Both the position numbers and the translations under genes were made by a program. Positions 35,071 through 46,698 of a DNA stretch of 64,000 nt are shown here, piece after piece (positions within the stretch are counted from its first letter, which is position 1; the number at the start of each line of letters is the position of its first letter). The notes under the pieces are model-generated. The model ran no database searches, was not told where the DNA came from, and saw nothing but the letters and a program-made list of their open reading frames with translations. The stretch lies in contig JAIWND010000014.1 in the NCBI GenBank assembly GCA_025330725.1, positions 682,001 through 746,000 of the forward strand. The letters run 5' to 3'. The DNA comes from Chlamydoabsidia padenii (Eukaryota > Mucoromycota > Mucoromycetes > Mucorales > Cunninghamellaceae).

Positions 35071-37130
35071 ATGGCCAATATTGACCCCAATTCTGCTGTC
35101 TACGCTACTGATGAATATGGCCGCCCTTTCATTATTCTTCGTGAAGGACAAAAGAAGGCTCGTGTCAGCGGTATTGAAGCTATTCGTGTAAGTATTTAAA
35201 ACAGATGACGCGTAGGTATAACAGATGATGACAGTATAACTGATCTTTACTCTCTCTCTCTTTTATATCTATTATAATTATACATAGTCTCACATTCTAG
35301 CTGCTAAAACTGTCGCTAACATTATCAAGACCTCTTTAGGACCAAGAGGTAAGAATAAAGATCTAATGTAAAACCATACTTCTTTTTTTGACAGCTAATG
35401 ATCGTTTCTTTATTGTAGGTTTGGATAAGATCTTGATCTCCCCTGATGGTGATATTACAGTAACTAACGACGGTGCAACCATCTTGGATCAAATGGAAGT
35501 GGAACACCAGATCGCCAAGTTACTTGTCCAATTATCAAAATCTCAAGACGATGAAATTGGCGATGGTACTACTGGTGTTGTGGGTAAGTAACAAAATACA
35601 AATTTATATGGTTTATTAGTTTAGTCTACTAACACCTGTCTCTCCTGTTTCCCCTCTTTTTTTTTTTTTTAATAGTGCTTGCTGGGTCGCTATTGGAACA
35701 ATGTGAACAATTACTGGATCGTGGTATTCACCCTATTCGTATTGCTGACGGGTTCGAACGTGCTTGTGCAGTGGCGGTGGAACACTTGGACAAGATCTCT
35801 GATACCATTGAATTCGACAAACAAAATGTGGAAAACCTCAAGAAAACAGCCATGACCAGTCTTGGTAGCAAAATGTAAGTTGTATAAAAAAGATGATGAG
35901 AATGATGATGATTACTAACTATAACCTTTTATTCTTTTTGACATTTAACAAAGTGTGTCCAAATGTCATGAACAATTTGCTGATATTGCTGTGAATGCAG
36001 TATTATCTGTGGCTGATCTGGAACGCAAGGATGTTGATTTTGAATTAATCAAGGTGGATGGCAAAGTAGGTGGATCATTACAAGATACTCTATTAGTACA
36101 AGGTGTAGTTGTCGATAAAGATATGTCTCACCCTCAAATGCCTCGAGAAGTCAAGGATGCCAAACTCGCCATTTTAACGTGTGCCTTTGAACCTCCTCGA
36201 CCCAAAACCAAGCACAAGTTGGATATCACCTCGGTGGAAGAATACGAAAAGTTACAAGCCTACGAAAAAGAAAAATTCCAGAATATGATTCAACAAGTCA
36301 AGGATTCTGGTGCCAATCTGGTAATCTGTCAATGGGGTTTCGATGATGAAGCCAATCACTTGTTGTTACAAAATCAATTACCTGCCGTCCGATGGGTGGG
36401 TGGTCCTGAAATCGAATTGATCGCAATCGCTACAAATGGTCGTATTGTCCCTCGATTTGAAGATCTTACCCCTGAAAAACTTGGTAAGGCTGGTGTTGTC
36501 CGGGAATTGGCCTTTGGTACCACCAAGGATCGTATGTTGGTGATTGAAGATTGTGCTAATAGTCGTGCTGTCACTGTCTTTGTTCGGGGTGGAAACAAGA
36601 TGATCATTGATGAAGCCAAACGATCTCTTCATGATGCTATTTGTGCTGTCCGTAACTTGGTCCGTGATAATCGTGTAGTATATGGTGGTGGTGCGGCTGA
36701 AATCAGTTGCTCTCTTGCTGTCTCCAAAGTGGCTGACGAGGTAAGTGGGATTAATGGGATGTGTTGCGGGGGGGAATCTCATAAAGAGGAGATCATCTCA
36801 CTTAATCTTATCTATTTCAATTAGATCTCATCCATTGAACAATACGCTATGCGTGCCTTTGCCAATGCTTTGGATGCTACTCCTTTGGCTTTAGCTGAAA
36901 ACTCTGGTCTTTCTCCTATTGAAACTTTGGCTTCTGTCAAGGCCGAACAAGCTACTACTGGTAACCCTCGCCTCGGTGTCGACTGCTTGTACAAGAACTC
37001 TAATGACATGAAGGAACAACACGTTTACGATCCTCTTATCTCCAAACGACAACAATTCCTTTTGGCAACACAATTGGTCAAGATGATTCTTAAAATAGAT
37101 GATGTGATCATGTCTGGTCCTGAACAGTAG
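35071..37130 (+). CDS. CCT5: T-complex protein 1 subunit epsilon (CCT5)
   Basis: Exons 35071-35187, 35288-35348, 35419-35583, 35676-35874, 35954-36740, 36825-37130; 544 aa. Epsilon-specific features: N-terminal [52 protein letters not shown] followed by GTTG (ATP site), [38 protein letters not shown] and [10 protein letters not shown]. The C terminus [12 protein letters not shown] fits the family. It is a subunit of the eight-membered cytosolic chaperonin ring and partner of CCT4, encoded next door. The number and position of introns differ from CCT4, so the pair is not a recent duplication. Confidence 0.98.
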
Positions 37131-37634
37131 ATGAACTACCCTTTCCTGAATACATACGCACACAATACACACATAACATAGTTTACATTTCCCGCCTTTA
37201 TTCATATTATACTTTTGTTTTTGTTTTTATACTCTGATCACAACTAAATAAAGAACGAATTGAACATATAATCTTTAGGTTGTTGTTGTCTGTCGTATTG
37301 ACGGGCTTCGAGCGGAAATGCTGGCGGCGTTTAAACAATAGGAAAAATGAAAAAGCGAAAAAGTCTTTATTTTTAATTTTTGCACTTTCTTTCTGCTTCT
37401 TCAATCCTTGAAAGACCGTGCTTGTAGGCTAATTTGGTAAGTATGAAACAATATGGTCGTTAATCAAGCTGATCAATATATTAATGTCCTTAACAAATCA
37501 TTAACGCTTTACTTTTGTTTTTCCATAATCCATGTGGCTCCTCATGAATGTAAACGTCATGTACCCACTAGGCTCTCACCTACAGTCCTTCCTTTGCTCC
37601 ACAACAACGAAACAACTCGTCTACACACCAGTTA
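37131..37634. other. Intergenic between CCT5 and CTK1-type kinase
   Basis: AATAAAG near 37246 is a candidate poly(A) signal for CCT5. No gene is seen. The segment from about 37450 is probably 5' UTR of the kinase; the short open frame there (37453-37635) has no recognisable content. Confidence 0.4.
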
Positions 37635-39795
37635 ATGGACACAGCAATGTCACCTTTAACAAAAGAAACCGACAAATCAAAAAGTAATGGTGAACATCGA
37701 TCTCGTACTCACTCTTCCAACAATCACAGCAGCTCCGAACGACGTACCACTCATAGCACCACTCATTCCTCCTCCAAACGAAGACGAGAAGACAGCGACG
37801 ATTATCGGGGTGGACACCATCGACGGCACAAGGAACGTAGGGAATATAGTAGGGAACGATCTAGTCATCATCACCACCATGAATCAAGCAGTCGACAAAG
37901 TGACAGGGGACATAGGAGTCGCGACAAAGGTAGCAGCAGGAAAGATCGACACTCAACAGGACGCGACCGACATTATAGTTCAAGAACATCAAAATCCAAT
38001 CATGACAGTAAAAGTAGATCTACCGGTAAATCATCATCACCCTCATCAACAACAAAGTCCACCTTGGAATCATCATCATCATTACCACCACCACCGCCTT
38101 CTCATCCACCGCCACCACCGCCTTCTCCACCACCACCACCACCTGACATAACAACAACAATGACAAATTCCACTAGTATATCATCCTTCTTTCCTGATAA
38201 ACCCATACCATCAACAACAACAACAACTACAACAACAGCAGCAGCAGCACCTCAACAAGAGGATAATACTAATATTTATAACACATCAGATCATCATGCA
38301 TTTCATCAACAACATCCTATCTCACATGATCAAACTGGATGGAACTATTATGGTGACTCTAATACAACAGCATGGGATTACACTTCACAACAACAACAGC
38401 AACAACAATATTACCAGAATTCTTACTATGATCAACAAATCACCGATCCATCTCTTTACTATGGCCAACAACAAGAACATTATTATCCGGATCAAGGCAT
38501 GGAATCATATTACTCTTCTGAAGCTATGATAGATCAGCATAACCCTACTGCATCTTACGCTGCTTTGGAAGAAATTGGGTATCCTTATCCTACTTTTGAA
38601 GATCCATCTATTCTGTTTGAAAAAATTGGACAAGTCGGTGAAGGAACTTATGGGTAAATTAGAAAAGAGAAGAAGAAGAAGAAGAAATTAAATACATGAA
38701 AATGAAACTGACATCTCCTCTTCTTATACTCGTTTAACAAACTATAGCAAGGTTTACAAAGCAAGAAATTGTAAAACAGGACAGCTGATGGCACTGAAAA
38801 GGATACGAATGAAAACTGAAAAAGAAGGGGTAAAAATTATTGATTGGGTGAAGATTATAACAACAGCGAATGAATGATATTAACCCATCTCTTTATAGTT
38901 CCCGATTACTGCTATGCGGGAAATCAAACTTTTGCAAAAACTAAAACACGAACGGGTTGTCTTGTTACAGGAAATCATGGTATCTAAAGGCTCGGTCTAC
39001 ATGGTGTTGGAATATATGGATCATGATTTGTCGGGTATCTTGGGGAATCCAGATTTTAGGTTTGAACCTGCTCATGCAAAATCACTCACTAAACAAATTC
39101 TCGAAGGATTGGGATATCTTCATCATATGGGTATTCTCCATCGAGATATGAAAGGTAATAAACCTAATAGAAAATGAAGACATTGGTGTTAACTCTTCTT
39201 TTTCGTGGTGGAAGGCTCTAACTTACTGGTGAACAACAAGGGCGAACTAAAGATTGCGGATTTTGGACTAGCAAGAGTCTTTCGTAAATATCAACCGGGG
39301 GATTACACCAACAGAGTCATTACTTTATGGTATCGACCACCTGAACTACTGCTTGGGGCGACAACTTATGACACGGCGGTGGATATATGGGGTGTAGGCT
39401 GTATCATGTTGGAATTTTTTGTCCGGAGTCCCATCTTTAATGGCACAGATGAAATATCTCAATTGGATTCTATATACAAACTCATGGGAACACCAACAAA
39501 GGAAACTTGGCCGACAGTGGAGGAATTGCCCTGGTATGAACTGGTACGACCAAAGGAACACTATGACAACGTATTTCGGGATACTTTTAAAAGGTAAATC
39601 AAAATGGATACGATGAACCAGATTACTAATTAATTGTTTTATAGGCTATTAACACCGGGGGCCTTGGAACTGTCAGAAGCCTTGTTATCAATGGATCCTA
39701 GTAATCGACCTACAGCAGCACAAGCACTCGAATTCGACTACTTTAAAACAGAAGCACCTAAAGATGTATTACCAGAAAAGTAAGTAAAACACAAT

Positions 39796-39826
<31 letters not shown>

Positions 39827-39943
39827 GATGCCCTGTACTGATATGATCTTTTCTCTCTCTTTATTGATAGCCTTTTGGAGATGAATGACGATTGGCATGA
39901 TTTTGAATCCAAACAGCGAAAACGAAAACAGACGACGAACTAG
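37635..39943 (+). CDS. CTK1: CTD kinase catalytic subunit, Ctk1/CDK12 type
   Basis: Exons 37635-38653, 38748-38829, 38899-39154, 39215-39593, 39645-39779, 39871-39943; 647 aa. Residues 1 to about 130 are RS/SH-rich as in CDK12/13. Poly-Pro, poly-Thr and poly-Gln segments follow. The kinase domain starts near 333: GQVGEGTYG loop, MALKRIR, cyclin-binding helix PITAMRE (369-375), HRDMKGSN (448-455), DFG (468-470), T-loop YTNRVITLWYRPPE with T484, and GVGCIMLEFF. The PITAxRE helix, GILGNPDF and GTPTKETWP support the Ctk1/CDK12 branch over Bur1/CDK9. It should phosphorylate Ser2 of the RNA polymerase II tail together with a cyclin K-like partner. That partner is not in the window. Confidence 0.93.
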
Positions 39944-40084
39944 CATATTTGAATCCCCGCGCTGGCACTATTTGGTGATCCTTTTTTATTCCCCTTTCTT
40001 TTTTGTATTCCTCTTCCCTTCTTCCCTTCACATTACACACTTTTTTTTTTTTTAATCGTCATTCTTCAAAAAAGAAATAAACAT
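39944..40084. other. CTK1 3' flank
   Basis: T-rich 3' end ending with AATAAAC at about 40076, a candidate poly(A) signal. The next short ORF starts immediately after. Confidence 0.35.
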
Positions 40085-40255
40085 ATGGTCTCTGCATTCT
40101 TGTGTCGTCATACTGGAAAGGTAATATATAACAGTGTAAACCTTTTCGATTTAAAAGGCTGGAACTACTTTACAACAACATATCCACGTCATGGTGTACG
40201 ATCCTTTGCTACTGTAACCACACCTGTTATCAAAAAAAAGACTACCAAACGATAG
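40085..40255 (+). CDS. Short ORF with mitochondrial-presequence-like end; possibly start of a decayed gene
   Basis: An uninterrupted ATG-to-stop frame of 56 codons (MVSAFLCRHTGK... RHGVRSFATVTTPVIKKK). It is rich in Arg/Lys/Ser/Thr with almost no acidic residues, and RSFATVTTPV resembles a mitochondrial presequence. A separate open stretch follows at about 40340-40690 (KETVPVCDETYLKLSS, then GALLMSNQIDWFEKDGALN after a T/GT-rich insertion). It ends in AT-rich 3' flank with AATAAAATG (about 40733). The two parts are in different frames with several stops between them. I suspect a mitochondrial-protein gene broken by frameshifts, but I do not recognise the family. Confidence 0.3.
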   Translation: MVSAFLCRHTGKVIYNSVNLFDLKGWNYFTTTYPRHGVRSFATVTTPVIKKKTTKR

Positions 40256-40339
40256 CTTCTCCTTTCGCCAAATAATACAGCAACACTAACAAAGTTTGTC
40301 TGATCCCGAAGGACTGTCCCTTGACTTGAGCCAAAATGC

Positions 40340-40690
40340 TGGTGTACTCTCACTAGATTCAACCTGAAAGAAACCGTACCTGTCTGTGACGAAACCTATT
40401 TGAAGCTGTCATCATGTAAGAAACATGTTGAACTAGCGTTAAAGAATGTACTCACTCCTTCTTTTTTTTTTTTTGTGTGTGTGTGTGTATGTGCGTGTAC
40501 CTGTAAAAAAAAGTCTAAGGCAAATGTACAATGGAATACACTTTTGTGGCTGGACCCTGGATCAAGTACCAAAGCCGATGGTGCACTATTGATGTCAAAT
40601 CAAATCGATTGGTTCGAAAAAGATGGTGCTCTCAACTGGATCAAGGAAATGGTGATCTCAGCTCAAAATGGTCTTAGTTGCTTTATATAA
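40340..40690 (+). pseudogene. Possible coding relic downstream of the 40085 ORF
   Basis: The frame reads NLKETVPVCDETYLKLSS and HVELALKNVL, is interrupted by a T/GT-rich microsatellite (about 40461-40490), and resumes as WLDPGSSTKADGALLMSN to a TAA at 40688. The composition of the second part is protein-like. There are no clean splice sites that join it to the ORF upstream. The family is not recognised. Confidence 0.3.
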
Positions 40691-41010
40691 ATATGTGTAG
40701 ATTATAGCTTCGTTTATTTGATTGTATAATTATAATAAAATGTTTTTATATATAATGATTGTGTACATACTCTTGTTTGCTTTAGGTACGGTACTGTCAT
40801 CCTATGGATGATGATCTTGGCCAATGTAACTTTCTGTCAAATGAAAATCGTCATCTGCGGGATTCTAATTTTATCGGCCTGATAACCTTTTTTAATGAAT
40901 TTTTGATTTTTCACGCTTTGCTTTCCCTTTTTATCTTTACTATCTTTACATTTAACTTCTTTCTCTTCTTCTTCTTCTTCTTCTTCTTTAACTTTTACTT
41001 CTTCTTCCTC

Positions 41011-43816
41011 ATGACCGATGTGGGTACACCTACCGATCTTCATACAGATGTGCAACCAACATTACTAGTGGATGACGATTACCTTGAAGATGGACCTTTA
41101 TTCCGCGCAACGATCAAGGAGCTGGAAGGCCGAACCAGTGCATTAAAAGGATATCTCAAACGTCTTGTCAAAACCACCACAGCATCCTTGGAAGCTAAAC
41201 AAGCCTGGCTAGCAGCGGATGAAGCCTTGGTGCAGTCCTTACGAGAAACTCCTGCGGCCGAACCATTATGGGCAACTTATCTTGGCAATACTTGGACGAC
41301 GATGCTCGAACAAAGAGAGCGACTTCAACATTCGATGCAGTCTCTTTTGGTTGATCCTCTTTTAAAACTCTATGAAATGGATCTCAAGGTGGCTGAACAT
41401 AAACGGCGGCAATTCGAAGAAGAAAGTAAAGAATACTATGGTTATCTGGCCAAGTACCTGGGAATCAAGAAACAACACTCTTCGTCCGGGGATGCAGTGG
41501 AAACGAAACATATCTTCAAGAAACGTCGATTTGATCTCTTGCGTTTTGACTATTATTCTTTTTTGGTGGATCTTCATGGAGGGAAAAAGGAACAAGAAGT
41601 ACTGTTTCATTTGCTTAGTTATCATCAAAAGGAACATGCTTTTTATCAAACGGTGGCACAACACTTGGAATCACATCGGTCTGGATTGGATCATCTCGGA
41701 ATACAAATGGCCCAGGTAAATAAAAGTGGAAATAGAAACGGACACATTTCAAAGAGGAAAATGTCATTGATCTCTCTCTCTCTTTTTTTTTTTTCATTGT
41801 AACTAGGCAGCACGATCACAACAACAAATTAACAAGGAACGATCAGAAAAACGTAAATGGTTGGAATCAAAGTATACGGACGATTTGGCAGCAGAAACAT
41901 CAGATCTATCATCATCAACAAGCGACACATCTGATCCACTCAAATCACCATCCTCTTTAACTGATGAAAATACTGACAAATTCCATGGAATTCGGGATTT
42001 GGAACAACAAGACCGACGATTCCTTGATCAGAATGGACGACGTAAAGAAGGCTTTTTATTCTCGACATCAAAACCCTTGAAACCTAATGGATTCGATATA
42101 CCGTCAAGTATCGCATGGCACAAGTAAGTTTGAATGAAGAGTATATATTAAAATACATTGACTCACTCATGCATGACTCTCCTCTAGGTACTGGTGTGTT
42201 CTTAGTGGTGGCAAATTACATGAATACAGCAACTGGAAACGACACTTGGAATCCAACATTGACCCTATCAACCTTCGATTTGCAACAGTTCGAGAAGCCA
42301 GAAACATGGACCGACGATTCTCCTTTGAGGTGATCACTCCTCAGTTACGACGGATTTATCAAGCAACCTCTCACGATGAAATGCTTTCTTGGATCAACAC
42401 TATTCAAAACGCCATTGAAGGACTTTTAAATGGAACCGGGACATCATTGGACTTGTTAAAGGATATGGAACAAGTGGAAAATGAAATCAATCATTGTGTC
42501 AATGTGGAATCATTATTGGATGCAGCAGGAGCAGCATCAATGCCACCAACCCCGACACCATCTAAATCAAAGACAAAGAGTCTCCATTCTATCTCCATCA
42601 AGAAATCATCAAATGGTAACAGTAATAGACATTCACTTAGTGGGGCTTTACGAAATGCTGGGCTAGCGGTGACTTCGGGAATCCACTCTTCTTCTTCTGG
42701 TGCTGCTGGTGGTGTAAATTCTGACAGACTCTCATTCAAACGTCAAAATTCAATCGCCGATTTAGCCTCTACTCTCTCTGACGATCCACCTCCACCTATG
42801 CCACCTATGCCACACCTTAACTCGCCTACTTCACCGTCTTTATCAACATCATCATCTTCAAATGATCGATTTAGGTGGTCTATATTATCTACAAACAGCA
42901 TCTCAACCTACAACAACAACAGCAATGCCTGCAATAATAATAATAATAACAGCAACAGCAAGACATTATCAACTGGACAATATACATTCTCTCCTTCTGT
43001 CAACACACAGCTTTTAAAGGATATTCGGAACGAGGAATCTAATCGATTCTGTGCTGATTGTGGTGAAAAGAATCCTGATTGGTGCTCATTGAATCTAGGT
43101 ATCTTCTTGTGTATAGGTAATTATAAAAGTAAACAATTGGAGAAGGTACATGTCTTGATTCTTTTTTTTTTCGGGGGGGGGTGATAGAATGCTCGGGGAT
43201 TCATCGAAGTATGGGTACTCATGTCTCGAAAATTCGGTCTTTGACTCTGGACAGCTCTTCCTATTCACCCGATATCTTGGCTCTCTTACATTCCATTGGC
43301 AATGCACAATCCAATGCAATCTGGGAAGCAACACTACAAGACGACAACAAGATCATCCAATCAACTGATCGACGAGACAAGAAACTCCAGCATATCCAAA
43401 TGAAATATGTGGTACGTGCTTTTATCCAACCATCGACCGACGATCCTACTTGCTGCCTCTTTGATGCTATTGATAAAGACAATATTCCTCAAGCTCTACG
43501 TGCCATTGTCATGGGTGCCAATGTAAACTCATGTCACAATGATCGTTATGCACTCCATGCTGCTTTACTTAAAGGTCGACAGCAGGATGATGATGATAAG
43601 AAGCGGCTATTCCCAATGGCTGAATTTTTACTTCAGAATGGTGCTGATGCGAGTATTGTCGATCCTAAATCCGGTCGTACGGTGTCTGAACTCATTGGAT
43701 TGGCCGCTGTCCAGGATGATGCTGTCGCTTATTTGAATCTCAAAAATACTGCACGTGGTCAATCTTTGGTGTATCGATCCAGTATGCCTCCACCAACAAG
43801 ATCATTGGAATCTTGA
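41011..43816 (+). CDS. ArfGAP with BAR, PH and ankyrin-like regions (ACAP/centaurin-beta type)
   Basis: Exons 41011-41715, 41807-42123, 42188-43116, 43188-43816; 859 aa. Order of domains: BAR (about 25-290, long heptad-rich helices and LLKLYEMDLKVAEHKRRQFEEE), PH (about 330-440, EGFLFSTS to MLSWINTIQNAIEG), a Ser/Asn-rich linker, an ArfGAP zinc finger and an ankyrin-like C terminus (about 740-830, HNDRYALHAALLKG). The zinc finger ligands are C629, C632, C649 and C652 with the exact CX2CX16CX2C spacing, and GIHRSMG supplies the arginine finger R657. Such proteins sense curved phosphoinositide membranes and switch off Arf GTPases in endocytic recycling. ATG 41011 follows a long pyrimidine leader. 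An upstream in-frame ATG at 40804 would add a translated pyrimidine tract and is unlikely. Confidence 0.93.
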
Positions 43817-44247
43817 TCCATTATGTCATATTACCCTCTTTAATCTTTAAACTCGACAACTCTCTATATTATTATATCACTATTACTATTATTATTGTTA
43901 TCCTAGTTTTAATATTAATTTATGATACTTCTCTACTTTATACCTTTAGTCTTCTATTATTCCAATAAACTGGTCTTTTTTTTTACTTTTTTACTATGTC
44001 ATGGGGTCATCAACGGGGATTTAAAAAAAGGGGATCTTTGGGCGGAGTTTTGGGTTGATCATTTTGCATGAATGTGATATGCTGGGGTCTTCACAAAAAA
44101 AGAAAGGGCGGGACAAGAGATAAATGTTACAAGTCTGTTTATTGAATGGTATTGATGTGTATATTTTGATGATTGGTTGTGTATAACGCTGATAAATGGG
44201 AGAAAGGTAACAACAAACTAATCTAAACTAATCTAATCTAGACCAAG
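43817..44247. other. Convergent intergenic region (ArfGAP / IMPDH 3' ends)
   Basis: AATAAAC near 43964 may be the plus-strand poly(A) signal. No gene is seen. GGGGATTT at 44026-44033 is a near miss to the recurrent motif. Confidence 0.4.
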
Positions 44248-46004
44248 TTAAGCATACAACTTCTTTTCAAAGCTGTGTAAACCATGGACACCACCTTCCA
44301 TTTGAGCAGCAGCAGTTCGTTTTTCAAAACGGACCTTACCAGCAGAGACATCCTTGTGGAATTGTTCGACAGAGAGGGTACCAATATCTTGAAGAGAGTG
44401 TTGGACACCAGTGATCAAATAGGTCAAATATTCACGGACACTACCCTTGTCGACGACATTGCCCACCACCCCTTGAGCAACTTTAACAGTATCACCTTCG
44501 GAGAAGTAACGTTTGGTAGCAGCATTACCATCCTTGTTGTTGACTTGATTCATGGCATCAATAGACCCCATACCACGGTAGCGCTTGAGACGGATACCAT
44601 CACGGAAAAAGTAAGTACCAGGGGCTTCTTCACAACCGGCCAACATGCCACCCATCATGACAGCCGAAGCACCAAGAGCAAGAGCCTTGACGATATGACC
44701 GACATTACCAATCCCACCATCTGCCACGGTAGGCACACCAAAGCGAGCAGCGAATTCAGACACACGGTACACGGCAGTAGCTTGAGGACGACCACAAGCC
44801 ATGACTTCTTGAGTAATACAGATGGAGCCAGAGCCCATACCGATACGAAGACCATCAGCACCAGCAGCGATCAAATTGGCAGCTTGTTCACGAGTCACCA
44901 CATTACCCGCAATCACATCCACAGCAGGGTAGTTTTCCTTGACCCATTTGATCATTTCAATTTGGTACATAGAGTTGCCTTGAGAAGAATCCAATACCAC
45001 CACATCCAATCCGGCTTCGGCCAAAACTGCCAATCGTTCCTTGTCGTCGGGACGAGTGCCGATCGCAGCACCTACCAGTAATTGCTTGGAAGAAGGTTTC
45101 TTGGAGGCCAAGGGATAGTTTTGGTTCTTCAATAAATCGGAGCGAGCCAAAAGAGAGACGAGACAGCCGTTTTCGTCGACAATAGGTAATTTGCCCTTCT
45201 TGCTGCTGAATAAGAGACTGTTGGCTTCCGCAAGAGTGATTCCCTTTTTAGCCACCACGAGATCCTTGGTCATGATGGTTTCGAGAGGGGACGAATCGTC
45301 AGTATGGAATTGAATGTCACGAGCTGTAACAATACCAACAAGTTTGCCATGCATCTTGCCAGTTTCTGTTGCATCATGATTAAAAGAAGAGGTAAAAGTG
45401 AGAAAAAGGAAAAATCTTTCCCCCCCATCATCTATTTATATTTTCAAATCCCGACCTTTTTTTTTTCTGCATGCACTTACCAGTGATGGGAATACCACAG
45501 AAGCCATGAGTTGCCTTGATTTCCTTGACATCAGCAACAGTATGGGAAGGAGACAAAACAGTAGGATCCATAATAAAGCCATTTTCAAACTTTTTGACCT
45601 TGCGGACCATTTCAGCTTGTTCTTCAGCAGAGCAATTGTGATGAATGATACCAATTCCACCGAGAAGCTATTCGAAAAAAAAAAGCGGGAATTCAAAATC
45701 CAACATTCATGCATGGAACAGGTGTTCAACTACTTACGGCCATGGAGATAGCCATATCAGCTTCCGTGACAGTATCCATAGGAGAAGACATGAATGGAGT
45801 ACGCAAAGAGATGTTCTTGGTAATCTTGGATTCGAGGCTGGTGGTATTAGCAGCAAAGTCAATGTAACCAGGAAGAATCAAAAAGTCATTATAAGTCAAA
45901 CCTCCACTCAATTGTTCATCCAAAAGAGCTTCAATAGATAAACCATCACGGTGTTCGTACTCTTTAAGAGTAGAAAGGGCATCAGCAGGGGCAAGGAAAG
46001 ACAT
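44248..46004 (-). CDS. IMD2: Inosine-5'-monophosphate dehydrogenase
   Basis: Exons on the minus strand: 46004-45738, 45667-45481, 45365-44248; 523 aa, the same length as yeast Imd2. N-terminal [16 protein letters not shown] and [15 protein letters not shown] are family signatures. The CBS pair spans about 115-235. The catalytic loop [16 protein letters not shown] has the active cysteine at C334. The flap [11 protein letters not shown] follows. The enzyme oxidises IMP to XMP with NAD+, the rate-limiting step to GTP, and is the mycophenolic acid target. Intron 2 (45366-45480) contains AAATCCCG at 45446-45453, the only motif copy inside a transcribed gene body. A 14-bp palindrome lies 56 bp upstream of the start. 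Confidence 0.97.
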
Positions 46005-46059
46005 GATAAGTTTTTTTTAAAAAAGGGTTTTTTATTAATGGAAGGTGGGTTTTTTTGAA

Positions 46060-46073
46060 GGGGGTATACCCCC
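46060..46073. promoter_or_regulatory. GGGGGTATACCCCC palindrome upstream of IMP dehydrogenase
   Basis: A perfect 14-bp palindrome with a TATA centre, 56 bp upstream of the IMPDH start on the minus strand. It could be the core TATA/initiator or an operator. Yeast IMD2 is controlled by start-site choice at G residues near its TATA box, which makes a G-rich TATA palindrome here notable. The function is inferred. Confidence 0.45.
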
Positions 46074-46698
46074 CCTCCGATTTTTTTGTAGTGTCAAATG
46101 CTTTCTTTTATAGAGAAATCAATGGGACCCGAGCCATCTATCATCTTTTTTTTAATTGGTTGGAATGGTTAATGAGTGAAAAAAAAAATTTATGGACGGT
46201 CTTTTTTGATATGCTGGGCTTTAACCGCGTCCTCTCTTCCACAAGTTCCTTTTATCATTTGGTCCAACATGAGAGATATCATTGATTGATCACATCTTTG
46301 TAGTTAATCCCTTCATGGTTGAACTCAACATAATGCCCTGATAAAAAAAAAAAGTCTCATTTTGGGAATGGCGGAATTTGAAATATTAGACTTCCACTAT
46401 CGAGCCAAGACTTTTTTTTTTGGTCTATGTTTGTTCAGGAGAGCTTTCAGTTGGAATCCCGATACTACTGGATGAATGATGAACGCATCCGCTGTTGGCT
46501 TCATCGACTTTATTTTAGCATGATCCGATAAAAATAAAAATAAAAACTGAACAAGGACCATAGGAGGACCCCCCAAGATGAAAATGGGTGGCGGGGTGTA
46601 AAATATGGCATGAAAGATCATGAGGGGGCGGGAACCTTTTTTTTTTTATTCTCGTGCATCTTGTTTACTTTTTAATCCTCTCAAACTTGGCCATCATC
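46074..46698. other. Divergent intergenic region between IMPDH and amphiphysin genes
   Basis: No gene is seen. A GGAATCCCGA near-match to the recurrent motif is at 46453-46462. Short purine and pyrimidine runs precede the amphiphysin start. Confidence 0.4.

Noticed and set aside
44284..45081. 265-codon plus-strand frame over IMPDH
   Set aside because: Antisense shadow of a strongly conserved enzyme; its composition (His/Thr/Ser) reflects the complementary codons.
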